Assembly: GCF_051900535.1 (NCBI RefSeq) | Contig: NZ_JBHZGI010000004.1 | Coordinates: forward strand, 124,001-188,000 | Length of the DNA: 64,000 nt | Direction: 5' to 3' | From: Frateuria_A sp051900535 | Lineage (GTDB): Bacteria; Pseudomonadota; Gammaproteobacteria; Xanthomonadales; Rhodanobacteraceae | Part shown: positions 53,068 through 60,726 of the stretch, piece by piece | Layout: each line of letters opens with the position of its first letter | Position numbering within the stretch: the first letter of the stretch is position 1 | Translations under genes and position numbers: made by a program | The notes under the pieces: model-generated | The model's database searches: none | What the model was told of the DNA's origin: nothing | The model's input: the letters and a program-made list of their open reading frames with translations, nothing else

Positions 53068-53256
53068 TCATCCGTTGACCGCGCACGGCAGCGGGGCCGG
53101 CTGGGCCACCACCACGGGATTGCGACGTTCGGCCAGGCCCGCATCGGCGAGCGGCGCGGGAACGGTGACGGCGTAGACCGGCCGCGCCGCGCGGCGGCGG
53201 TCGACGGCAAGGCGGCGCCACAGGCGCAGCCACGGAAGATCGCGAAGGAGGTTCAT
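53068..53256 (-). CDS. Short ORF in the mgtA leader
   Basis: 62 codons (MNLLRDLPWLRLWRRLAVDR opening, Pro-rich C-terminus PVVVAQPAPLPC) with a strong GAGGAG ribosome site 8 bp before the ATG, ending 141 bp before mgtA. It may be a regulatory leader peptide, like the proline-rich MgtL of enterobacteria, or a small membrane-associated protein. No homologue is recognised. Confidence 0.5.
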   Translation of the reverse strand: MNLLRDLPWLRLWRRLAVDRRRAARPVYAVTVPAPLADAGLAERRNPVVVAQPAPLPCAVNG

Positions 53257-53273
53257 GACCCATCTCCTCGTAC

Positions 53274-53347
53274 GGTGCCGACGGCACCGCGGGAGTGGGC
53301 CGGGCGTTTCCTAGTCGAGGAAAGCGCCGGCCGACCGCAGGCGGTCG
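53274..53347 (-). promoter_or_regulatory. Hairpin array in the mgtA leader
   Basis: Three stems in the 5' leader, in transcription order: 53347-53332 (7-bp arms CGACCGC/GCGGTCG, 2-nt loop), 53328-53303 (GGCGCTTTCC/GGAAACGCC, one bulge, 7-nt loop), and 53286-53274 (GTGCC/GGCAC, 3-nt loop). The first two overlap the end of a 38-codon ORF (53427-53311). Confidence 0.5.
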
Positions 53348-53427
53348 CCGCAGGCGTTCAGCTTGTGATGCGACGCCGGCATCCGAAGCACGCGGATGTC
53401 GACGTTGCGACTAGGGTAGACGTCCAT
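53311..53427 (-). CDS. Candidate 38-residue leader ORF
   Basis: ATG at 53427 with AAGG 6-9 bp upstream, ending in a TAG that lies in the loop of the second leader hairpin. The product starts MDVYPSRNVD and is basic and His/Cys-containing. Only its position in the mgtA leader supports it. The region 53428-53597 upstream contains a large imperfect hairpin (AATGC at 53449, GCATT at 53481) and no other gene. Confidence 0.35.
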   Translation of the reverse strand: MDVYPSRNVDIRVLRMPASHHKLNACGDRLRSAGAFLD

Positions 53428-53597
53428 ATGCCTTGGAAGGTCTTGGGGAATGCCGCGGCGCGGCGCGCCGGAGGGCGCGCGCATTCTGGTGTCCGCACGC
53501 TCGTCTGTCAATGGACCACGGGCTCCCCTGCTTTTTCCCATTGGCCGCGACGCGTGCGATCAGGCATGCTGCGCACCCTCCTCCGCCGGATCGGCCA

Positions 53598-55190
53598 GTG
53601 ACGGCAACGGCTTCCCCTTCGTTCGACCATCTGCATGGGCGGGCCCGGGCCGCGCTGCGCCAGCACGACTTCGCGGGCCTGTACGCCCTGGCCGCGCAGA
53701 TGCTCAAGCTCGAGCCGGCGAGCACCGAGGCGCATTACCTGGCCGGTGTCGGCGCGCTGGAGCTGCGCCAGGTCGGCGTGGCACTGGAGCACCTGCACCG
53801 CGCGGCGAGCAGCGAGCCGCGGCGGGCCGACTATGCCGTGCAGTTCGCCCGTGCGCTGGTGCGCGCCCATCGCCAGGGTGATGCGCTGCAGGTAGCCCTT
53901 GCCGCCAACGCGTTGGCTCCCCGCGATCCACTCCTGCTCGATGCGCTGGGCACGGTGTTCACGCAATGCCATGCGCACGAACGAGCGGCCAGCCTGTATC
54001 GCCGTGCGGCCGCGCTGGCGCCGGACAACCCGGTCTGCCAGTTCAACCTGGCCATGTCGCTGGTCTATGCCGGCCGCGCCGTGGATGCCGAGCGCGCGCT
54101 GGAAGCGTGCCTGGCGCTGGCGCCGCGGCACTGGGTGGCGCACGGCGCGCTGTCGCGCGTGCGGCGCCAGGATGCCGGATGCAACCATATCGAGCGGCTG
54201 TCCGCGCTGTTGGCCGGACATGGCGCCGAACCGGCCGCGGCCTACCAGCTCAACATGGCGCTGGGCAAGGAACACGAGGACCTCGGCAATCACGCGCAGG
54301 CCTTCGAACACTTCAGCCGCGGCAAGCAGGCGATCCGCGCGAGCCTGCCCTACGCGCCGGCACGGGACGCGTCGATCGTCCAGTCGCTCATCGACGCCTT
54401 TCCCGCAGCATCAGCTTCCCAGGGCGGCTGCCCGAGCGACGAGCCGATCTTCGTCATGGGCATGCCACGCAGCGGCACCACGCTGGTGGAGCGGATCATC
54501 GCCAGCCACCCGGAAGTGCACGCCGCCGGCGAACTGGAAAACTTCAGCATCTGGCTGCGTCGCCTCGCCGGGACCACGGCCCCGGTGCCGCTCGATCCCG
54601 ACGTGGTGGCGCGCGCCACACAGTTGGACTGGAACCGGCTGGGCGAGCTCTACCTGGCCAGTACGCGGCCGGCGACGGCGCTCAAGCCGCGTTTCATCGA
54701 CAAGTTCCCGCACAATTTCCTCTACGCCGGCTTCATTGCGCAGGCACTGCCGAACGCCAGGCTCGTCTGCCTGCGTCGCCACCCGCTGGACACGTGCCTG
54801 GGGAATTTCCGCGAGCCGTTCGCCGAGGGTTCGTTCTTCCACGGCTACGCATTCGACCTGCTCGACATCGGCCGCTACTACGCGCTGTTCGACCGCTTGA
54901 TGGCGCACTGGCGGCACGTGCTGCCCGGACGCATCCTGGAGATCGATTACGAGGCCCTGGTCGACGCGCCGGAGGCCACCACGCGGCAACTGCTCGCACA
55001 TTGCGACCTGCCGTGGAACGACGCCTGCCTGCACTTCGAACGCAACCGCGCGGCCAGTTCGACCGCCAGCGCACTGCAGGTGCGCGATCCCATCCACAAG
55101 GCCGGGGTGGGCCGCTGGAAGCAGTACTCGACCGAATTGACCGGACTGCGCGAGCTGCTGCAGGCCAACGGCATCGCCTGCGGAGAGTAA
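53598..55190 (+). CDS. TPR-containing sulfotransferase
   Basis: About 530 residues from a GTG at 53598 (an ATG at 53511 is also possible; no clear ribosome site decides). The N-terminal half (about 10-270) is TPR helices with repeated A-L-x-L-x-P patterns, and the C-terminal half is a sulfotransferase: 5'-phosphosulfate loop MGMPRSGTTLVERIIASHP (about 288-306), the 3'-phosphate site RRHPLDTCLGNF, and an FDRLMAHW and YE-L region. Uses PAPS to sulfate an unknown protein, lipid or sugar. It converges on ctaB with 4 bp between stops. Confidence 0.85.
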   Translation: MTATASPSFDHLHGRARAALRQHDFAGLYALAAQMLKLEPASTEAHYLAGVGALELRQVGVALEHLHRAASSEPRRADYAVQFARALVRAHRQGDALQVALAANALAPRDPLLLDALGTVFTQCHAHERAASLYRRAAALAPDNPVCQFNLAMSLVYAGRAVDAERALEACLALAPRHWVAHGALSRVRRQDAGCNHIERLSALLAGHGAEPAAAYQLNMALGKEHEDLGNHAQAFEHFSRGKQAIRASLPYAPARDASIVQSLIDAFPAASASQGGCPSDEPIFVMGMPRSGTTLVERIIASHPEVHAAGELENFSIWLRRLAGTTAPVPLDPDVVARATQLDWNRLGELYLASTRPATALKPRFIDKFPHNFLYAGFIAQALPNARLVCLRRHPLDTCLGNFREPFAEGSFFHGYAFDLLDIGRYYALFDRLMAHWRHVLPGRILEIDYEALVDAPEATTRQLLAHCDLPWNDACLHFERNRAASSTASALQVRDPIHKAGVGRWKQYSTELTGLRELLQANGIACGE

Positions 55191-55194
55191 GGCC

Positions 55195-56133
55195 TCAGCG
55201 AGCCGCGGACGCCAGTGTCGGTACCGCCGTGGCAGCGGCCGACTGCAGCACCAGCCCGGGCCGCTGCGGCGGCGCGATCCAGTGGTCGGCCAGCAGGAAG
55301 GCGAACAGCGCCATCAGGTACACGATCGAGTACTTGAACACGCGCATGGCGAAGAACTCGTCCGGCGGGTTGAGCAGGCGGATCGCGTAGTAGAGGAATC
55401 CACCGCCGAGCACCAGCGCGCCGCCGAGATACACCGCGCCGCTGAAGCCGGTCAGCGCCGGCAGCAGGGTCACCAGCACCAGCAACACGGTGTAGAACAG
55501 CACGTGCCAGCGGGTGTAGGCCACGCCGTGGGTCACCGGCAGCATGGGGATCTGCGCGCGCGCGTAGTCGTCGCGGCGGAAGATCGCCAATGCCCAGAAG
55601 TGCGGCGGCGTCCATACGAAGATGATCAGGCACAACTGCAGCGCGAAGGCGTGCAGCTGACCGGTCACCGCGGTCCAGCCGAGCACCGGCGGGATCGCGC
55701 CGGCGAGGCCGCCGATCACGATGTTCTGCGGCGTGGCGCGCTTCAGATACGCGGTATAGACCAGGGCATAGCCGATCAGCCCGCCGAAGGTCAGCCACGC
55801 GGTCAGCGGGTTGACCAGCAACGCGAGCACCAGCATCGAGGCGATCCCCAGCAGCACCGCGAACACCAGCACCTGTCGCGGCTTGAGCTGGCCGGTAGCG
55901 AGCGGGCGGCGCTGCGTGCGCGCCATCAGCTTGTCGATGCGCTCGTCGATCAGGTGGTTGAACGCCGCGGCGGAACCGGAAGCCATCCAGATGCCCAGCG
56001 TGCCGAACACCAAGGCGCGCCACGGCGGAATGCCCGGCACCGCCAGGAACATGCCGATCACGGCGCAGAACACCAGCAGCGCAACGACGCGCGGCTTGGT
56101 CAGTTGAAAGTACTGGGACAGGTGCAGGGTCAC
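55195..56133 (-). CDS. ctaB: Protoheme IX farnesyltransferase (heme O synthase)
   Basis: 312 residues starting at GTG. Attaches farnesyl to heme B, giving heme O, the precursor of heme A of the oxidase. UbiA-type prenyltransferase signature NHLIDERIDKLMARTQRRPL (about 59-78) with the aspartates that bind Mg2+-diphosphate, and FVWTPPHFWALAIFRRDDYA in the second motif. About nine membrane helices. Downstream of ctaA and the EF-hand gene on the same strand; last gene of the assembly cluster here. Confidence 0.95.
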   Translation of the reverse strand: MTLHLSQYFQLTKPRVVALLVFCAVIGMFLAVPGIPPWRALVFGTLGIWMASGSAAAFNHLIDERIDKLMARTQRRPLATGQLKPRQVLVFAVLLGIASMLVLALLVNPLTAWLTFGGLIGYALVYTAYLKRATPQNIVIGGLAGAIPPVLGWTAVTGQLHAFALQLCLIIFVWTPPHFWALAIFRRDDYARAQIPMLPVTHGVAYTRWHVLFYTVLLVLVTLLPALTGFSGAVYLGGALVLGGGFLYYAIRLLNPPDEFFAMRVFKYSIVYLMALFAFLLADHWIAPPQRPGLVLQSAAATAVPTLASAAR

Positions 56134-56166
56134 GTGGAAACTTCGCGGTGTGGTTGGGCCAGGCGG

Positions 56167-56577
56167 TCAGGGCGTGCGCTGTGCAAGCTCGTCCGCGGCC
56201 GTGTCGGAGTAGTCGGCAAACTCCGAATAGGACAGCCGGTGGTCGCCATCGGAATCGAACTTGTCGAAGCGCGCGCGCAATGCGGGCAGGCTCTTCAGTT
56301 CGGAACGCGTCAGGCGCAGATCCTTGTCTTGGTCGAGGCTGAGAAACAGGTCGGTCAGTTGCTGCGGCGACAAGGTCGGGCGGGCGTCGTCGCGGCGCTT
56401 GAGCTCCTGCTGGACCGAAACCATGTCCTGGCCACTGGCGTGTATCTGGCTGCGCCGTTCCACGGCCCCGGTGCTTACACCCTTTTCCGGCCGTTCCTGC
56501 GCCAGCGTGTTGGCAGACGCCAGAATTGCTCCCGCGCCAAAGGCAAAACCAAGCAACCGCGCCGAAGATTTCGCCAT
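56167..56577 (-). CDS. Exported EF-hand protein
   Basis: 136 residues. Signal peptide about 1-26 (ending TLAQE), a polar linker and two EF-hand-like calcium loops near the C-terminus: DQDKDLRLTRSE and DSDGDHRLSYSE. It sits 17 bp after ctaA and 33 bp before ctaB, which places a calcium-binding exported protein inside the heme-synthesis part of the oxidase cluster. Role unknown. Confidence 0.8.
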   Translation of the reverse strand: MAKSSARLLGFAFGAGAILASANTLAQERPEKGVSTGAVERRSQIHASGQDMVSVQQELKRRDDARPTLSPQQLTDLFLSLDQDKDLRLTRSELKSLPALRARFDKFDSDGDHRLSYSEFADYSDTAADELAQRTP

Positions 56578-56594
56578 GCCCGGACTCCCTGTTG

Positions 56595-57812
56595 TCAATG
56601 TGGGTGGGTCGACCCGATGGCCGGGAGCGGCTGCGTCCGCGCCAGCGTGGCCAGCAGGGTGAACAACAGCAACGCGGCGACACCGTTGTGGAGGGTCGCC
56701 ACCGGCAAGGGTAGCCCGAAATGTACGTTGCTGATGCCCAGCAGCACCTGTGCCACAAGCACCACGCCGATCGCCGCGCCGGCCAGGCGCAGGCCGCGTT
56801 TGGCCGCGCGGTGGCCCAGCCACATCAGGTAGACGAACACCACCAGCGCGCCGAAGCGGTGCGCGACCTGGATCGCACTGCGCGCGGCCATGTCCAGGAT
56901 GCCGCCCTCGTAGTTCACGCCGATGCCGCGCCACAGCACGAAGCCTTGCTTGAAATCGGTCGGTGGCATCCATTGGCCCAGGCACTTGGGGAAGGCGTCC
57001 GCGCCAGTGCCGCACGCGAGGGCGGCGTAGTTGGACGAAGTCCAGCCACCCAGCGCGATCTGGCAGGCCAGCAGCACGATGCCAAGCACGACCCAGCGCC
57101 GCAACGTCGCGTGGCGCTCGTCGGGCGCGCCGACGCCCGCGAAACGCAGCGCCGCGTAGGCCAGCAACGCGAACGTCGTGATGCCGCCGAGCAGGTGTCC
57201 CATCACCACGATCGGCTTGAGCAGCAGGGTGACGGTCCACATGCCCAGCATCGCCTGGAAGATGATCACCGCCAGCGCCAGCACCGCGATCCGCCACGCG
57301 CCGGGGCTGCGCAGCCGGGTCGCGGCGGCAAGCGGCAGGCCGATCGCCACCACCGCCAGCAGCGAGGACCAGGCATGCTCGCCGCGCATGTACAGGGTGA
57401 CACCGCCAGCGGCGAAGACCGCGCCCAGGATCACCGCCGCACGCGCCCAGCGCGGACGCCAGGCGGCCATCAGCGCCAGCACGAGCACCAGCACGCCCAG
57501 CGTGCCGGCAAGGAAGCGGTGGACCTGTTCGCGCCAGGCCTTGTTCGCCTCGTAGGGGCGGTCCGGGAACGCCGCGTCGGCGCGCGCCACCGCCTGCTCG
57601 TGGTGCGGCCAGGTCACCTGGCCGTAGCAGGTCGGCCAGTCCGGGCAGGACAGGCCCGCGTTCGACAGGCGTACGAAGGCGCCGAACATGACCACACCGA
57701 AGGCGAATACCGCGGCGCACAGCGCGAGCCAGCGCATGATGCGCCGCGCCCGGGACGACGCCAACGGCGTTTCGCTCGCGGCCTGCATGCGGCCGCCACC
57801 CTCACCGTTCAT
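56595..57812 (-). CDS. ctaA: Heme A synthase (COX15/CtaA)
   Basis: 405 residues with eight membrane helices. Oxidises the methyl group of heme O to formyl, giving heme A. Type-2 COX15 motifs: GAFVRLSNAGLSCPDWPTCY, a VHRFLAGTL with a heme-ligand His, GHLLGGITT, QIALGGWTSSNYAALAC and VAHRFGALVV, LHNGVAALLL. The start codon overlaps the stop of the upstream CxxxC gene by 4 bp (ATGA). Confidence 0.94.
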   Translation of the reverse strand: MNGEGGGRMQAASETPLASSRARRIMRWLALCAAVFAFGVVMFGAFVRLSNAGLSCPDWPTCYGQVTWPHHEQAVARADAAFPDRPYEANKAWREQVHRFLAGTLGVLVLVLALMAAWRPRWARAAVILGAVFAAGGVTLYMRGEHAWSSLLAVVAIGLPLAAATRLRSPGAWRIAVLALAVIIFQAMLGMWTVTLLLKPIVVMGHLLGGITTFALLAYAALRFAGVGAPDERHATLRRWVVLGIVLLACQIALGGWTSSNYAALACGTGADAFPKCLGQWMPPTDFKQGFVLWRGIGVNYEGGILDMAARSAIQVAHRFGALVVFVYLMWLGHRAAKRGLRLAGAAIGVVLVAQVLLGISNVHFGLPLPVATLHNGVAALLLFTLLATLARTQPLPAIGSTHPH

Positions 57813-58384
57813 TTGATCACCTTGTGCATGTCGCGAAGCAGGCCGGTGCCGTCGAAGCCGGCCGGGTAGTACGCCAGTGCGGTGCCGTTGGACTCGACCA
57901 GCAGCGCGCTCACGCTGTCGGACGCCTGCGGGCGAAAGGCGTCGAGCTTGCCTTCGGCATCGCGCCCCAGCGTCCAGTAGGCCTTCATGGCCGCGAGCCG
58001 ACCCGCGTCGGCCGGTGGCTCACCGACGTAAAGGAGGCGCAGGCGCTTCTGGTTGCGATTGAGCGTGACCCATGCTTTGGCCATGCCTGTCAGCGTGTCG
58101 AAGCAGCGCGCGGCGCAGCCGGGGCCGGCCAGCGCGACCAGGGTCATGCGCGGCTCGGCCGGGTCGCGCCAGGCGTAGTTGCCCGCGTCGGCAAGCGTCA
58201 CGCGCAGGTGTTCGTCGACAAAGTTGCGTTGCGGTTCGATCGGCTGGCCATAGCCCTTGCCGCTGGGCTGCCAGCCGGTGAAGGTCAGCACGCCGGCGGC
58301 AATGATCGGCAGCGCGAAGACCGCCATGATCGCCAACAGTTTCAGGCGGCTGGCCTTGAGGGTCGGAGGCGTGGGTGTGTTCAT
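57809..58384 (-). CDS. Oxidase-cluster protein with SCO-like CxxxC motif
   Basis: 191 residues. One N-terminal membrane anchor (about 15-36) and a periplasmic thioredoxin-like domain with Cys90 and Cys94 (GPGCAARCFDTL) in the position of the SCO copper motif CxxxC. The late YYPAGFDGTGLLRDMHKVIK region ends the fold. It lies between SURF1 and ctaA with 4-bp overlaps on both sides. Classical SCO proteins also use a conserved His; I could not place one, so copper binding is uncertain. Homologous uncharacterised genes occupy this position in pseudomonads and xanthomonads. Confidence 0.78.
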   Translation of the reverse strand: MNTPTPPTLKASRLKLLAIMAVFALPIIAAGVLTFTGWQPSGKGYGQPIEPQRNFVDEHLRVTLADAGNYAWRDPAEPRMTLVALAGPGCAARCFDTLTGMAKAWVTLNRNQKRLRLLYVGEPPADAGRLAAMKAYWTLGRDAEGKLDAFRPQASDSVSALLVESNGTALAYYPAGFDGTGLLRDMHKVIK

Positions 58385-59109
58385 GGGTTGTCCGTGCGTC
58401 GGGGGCGGCGCTTGCGGTGCAGGACCAGGAAGATCACTACCACCGCGACCGCAAAGCTGAACCACTGGAAGGCGTAGGCCCGATGCCGCTCCGGCGGCAT
58501 CGAGGAAAAGTCGAAGGCGTGCTCGCGCTGGTAGGCGGCCGTCGGGTCCGCGTCGAGCGCGAGCACCCGCGGGTACAGCGGACGACCCAAGTCCCTGGCC
58601 ACCTGGCCGAGCTCGAGATAGATGGTCGTCTTGGGCCAATGCGCCTGGCCAGCCAGCGCATCGCCGCCCAGCTCCAGGCCCACGCCCGGCGGTGGCAGGT
58701 AAAGCCCGTGCAAGCTGACCTGGCCAGCCGGCAGCGGCGGCACCTGCTCATGGGTGCCGGGCAGAAAGCCCAGGTCCACCAACAGCAGGCGCGACTGTCC
58801 CGGCAACGCCAGCGGCACGTAGACCTCCACTCCGCCGCGCGCATCGTGGTGGGGGTTGTCCAACAGGTATGCGCGGTCTGCCAGCCAGTTGCCACGTACC
58901 GCCACCCGCGGGAACGCGTCGGCCGGGGGTGCGGCCGCGACCTGCCCGAAAGGCACCGGGAGGGCGGTGGCCGCGGCGGCATAACGCCGCACCAGGCTGT
59001 CCTTGTAGGCCGCGCGATCGAGTTGCCACACGCCCAGGCGCACGAACAGCGCCGCGGCGGCCACGGTCAGCAGCACGCTCCACCAGGCCGGCCTGCGCCA
59101 ACGTGTCAC
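58381..59109 (-). CDS. SURF1 family oxidase assembly protein
   Basis: 242 residues starting at GTG. Two membrane helices, one at each end (about 9-25 and 215-232), with a periplasmic domain between. GVWQLDRAAYKDSL, VAVRGNWL, YLLDNPHHDARGGVEVYVPL and a C-terminal YAFQWFSFAVAVVVIF are SURF1 hallmarks. SURF1 helps heme A insertion into subunit I. Overlaps the downstream CxxxC gene by 4 bp. Confidence 0.93.
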   Translation of the reverse strand: MTRWRRPAWWSVLLTVAAAALFVRLGVWQLDRAAYKDSLVRRYAAAATALPVPFGQVAAAPPADAFPRVAVRGNWLADRAYLLDNPHHDARGGVEVYVPLALPGQSRLLLVDLGFLPGTHEQVPPLPAGQVSLHGLYLPPPGVGLELGGDALAGQAHWPKTTIYLELGQVARDLGRPLYPRVLALDADPTAAYQREHAFDFSSMPPERHRAYAFQWFSFAVAVVVIFLVLHRKRRPRRTDNP

Positions 59110-59168
59110 GCAGAGGCCTCGTCGGCGGTGGCTATACTGCCGGCTGGGAAGTCGTTCGGACCGCTCAC

Positions 59169-59384
59169 GTGGAAACCATCTACAAAGTCGCGCTGGTGAT
59201 CATGTTCCTGATCGTGGTGTTCAACCTCGGCCAGGCGCTGTACTACATGATGACCGACAAGGACGGCAGCAAGCGCACCGCCTGGGCGTTGACCCGGCGC
59301 ATCGGCCTGTCGATCGTGCTGATCGCCATGATCATGCTGGGCATCTGGATGGGCTGGCTGCAGCCCCATGGCGTCGGCCGTTGA
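59169..59384 (+). CDS. DUF2909 twin-transmembrane protein
   Basis: 71 residues from a GTG at 59169. Two hydrophobic helices (about 5-27 and 44-64) around a polar turn with MTDKDGSKRTAW. DUF2909 genes are found between coxC and SURF1 in several Gammaproteobacteria, in the opposite direction, as here. A TATACT lies 33 bp upstream. Role in the oxidase unproven. Confidence 0.85.
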   Translation: METIYKVALVIMFLIVVFNLGQALYYMMTDKDGSKRTAWALTRRIGLSIVLIAMIMLGIWMGWLQPHGVGR

Positions 59385-59457
59385 TTGTAGCGGTCCCGGG
59401 CCCGCGTAGCCTGCAAGCGCGACATTTAGCGCACGCCCGCCGTCCTTGAATCCAAAC

Positions 59458-59487
59458 AAAAAGCCCGCCATCCGGCGGGCTTTTTTT
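59458..59487. terminator. Bidirectional rho-independent terminator
   Basis: GCCCGCC (59463-59469), ATCC, GGCGGGC (59474-59480), with T7 on the right and A5 on the left. It serves both the DUF2909 gene (+) and, 67 bp past the stop, the ctaE transcript (-). The adjacent 59506-59546 is a further imperfect inverted repeat (CGCAGG/CCTGCG). Confidence 0.85.
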
Positions 59488-59554
59488 CGTGCGGCGGCTC
59501 GCCGTCGCAGGGTGGGCTTCGACCGCGGGCCGAGACCCGTCCTGCGGTCTCGTC

Positions 59555-60439
59555 TCAGAGGATGTAGACGAACATGAACAGGCCCAGCCACACCACGTCC
59601 ACGAAGTGCCAGTACCACGCGACCGCCTCGAAGCCGAAGTGGTGATCGGGGCTGAAGTGACCCTTGAGCACGCGCAGCCAGATGATCGCCAGCATGATCG
59701 TGCCCAGCGTCACGTGCAGGCCGTGGAAGCCGGTCAGCATGAAGAAGGTCGAGCCGTACACGCCGGTGTGCAGCGTGAGGTTGAGCTCCTTGTAGGCCTC
59801 GATGTACTCGTGCGCCTGGGCGTACACGAAGGTGGCGCCCAGCAGGACGGTCAGCCCCAGAAACACCAGAATCCTGCCGCGGTGGCCGGCCTTCAGCGCA
59901 TGGTGCGCGATGGTCACGGTGACGCTGGAGGTGAGCAGGATCAGGGTGTTGAGCAGCGGCAGGCCCCACGGCGCCACCGTCTGGAAGTTACCGCCGATGT
60001 TGCCCGGGCCGTTGCCGCCGCCGGCGCCCCAGGCTGCGGCGTAATCGCTCCACAGGAACTGATGGGTGAGCACGCCGTGGCCTTCGCCACCGAGCCACGG
60101 CACCGAGAACATGCGGGTGTAGAACAGCGCGCCGAAGAACGCGGCGAAGAACATCACCTCGGAGAAGATGAACCACATCATGCCCATGCGGAACGAGCGA
60201 TCCACTTGGGCGTCGTACTTGCCAGACAGCGATTCATGGATTACCGAACGGAACCAGCCGAAGAACATCAGCAGGATCCCGATGAAACCGATGGCGATGA
60301 CCGTCTTGCCGAAGCCCGCTTCGCCCGGCGGTGCGTTCAGCCAGTGCGCGGCACCGAACACGGTGAGGAACATGACCACCGCGGCCACGATCGGCCAATG
60401 GCTCTTGGCCGGTACGAAATACGCTTGCTGCTGACCCAT
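59555..60439 (-). CDS. ctaE: Cytochrome c oxidase subunit III
   Basis: 294 residues, seven membrane helices. The family signatures are visible: WFRSVIHESLSGKY, MMWFIFSEVMFFAAFFGALF, NTLILLTSSVTVTIAHHAL, AQAHEYIEAYKELNLTLHTG, and GFHGLHVTLGTIMLAII near the end. Stabilises subunit I and its proton pathways. The start at MGQQQAYF (60439) is preferred; upstream codons run into a hairpin in the 101-bp gap. Confidence 0.96.
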   Translation of the reverse strand: MGQQQAYFVPAKSHWPIVAAVVMFLTVFGAAHWLNAPPGEAGFGKTVIAIGFIGILLMFFGWFRSVIHESLSGKYDAQVDRSFRMGMMWFIFSEVMFFAAFFGALFYTRMFSVPWLGGEGHGVLTHQFLWSDYAAAWGAGGGNGPGNIGGNFQTVAPWGLPLLNTLILLTSSVTVTIAHHALKAGHRGRILVFLGLTVLLGATFVYAQAHEYIEAYKELNLTLHTGVYGSTFFMLTGFHGLHVTLGTIMLAIIWLRVLKGHFSPDHHFGFEAVAWYWHFVDVVWLGLFMFVYIL

Positions 60440-60540
60440 GAGTGATCCCCGTGGATATCTCTTTGTTTGCTTCCATCCCCGCCATGTTGCGCGGGGAACT
60501 GCTTGCCGGACCGCCATGACGGATCCGGGGAATACCTGTG

Positions 60541-60726
60541 CTAGCCGATCTTCACCATGCTCAGGATCGACAGCAGGAACAGCACCACCGCGATCGTGCC
60601 GGTGATCCAGAGGGTGCGCCGTACGCCCTTTCGGCGTGCCAGTTCCCCGTCTTCCGTCTGCCCGCTCATCGTCCTGGGCCCTTCGGGCGCACCGACCGGG
60701 GTCGGCGCAACCGCTGCCTCAATCAT
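60541..60726 (-). CDS. Small single-helix membrane protein between ctaD and ctaE
   Basis: 61 residues (or 42 from an internal ATG at 60669). One membrane helix (TLWITGTIAVVLFLLSIL) near the C-terminus, preceded by a basic RRKGVRR. Starts inside the ctaD stop region (8-bp overlap), so it is translated from the same message. It occupies the place where ctaG/cox11 is normally found and may be a small assembly factor or a remnant; no homology to Cox11 beyond a TM helix is visible. Confidence 0.7.
   Translation of the reverse strand: MIEAAVAPTPVGAPEGPRTMSGQTEDGELARRKGVRRTLWITGTIAVVLFLLSILSMVKIG

Noticed and set aside
52923..53210. 95-codon ORF ending in an ATGA overlap with mgtA
   Set aside because: Overlap is suggestive, but it starts inside the better-supported 62-codon ORF, has no ribosome site and a low-complexity product. 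Kept only as a possibility within the leader.
51073..53601. Plus-strand open frame opposite mgtA
   Set aside because: MgtA is unambiguous on the minus strand; the plus frame is Arg/His/Gln-rich noise.
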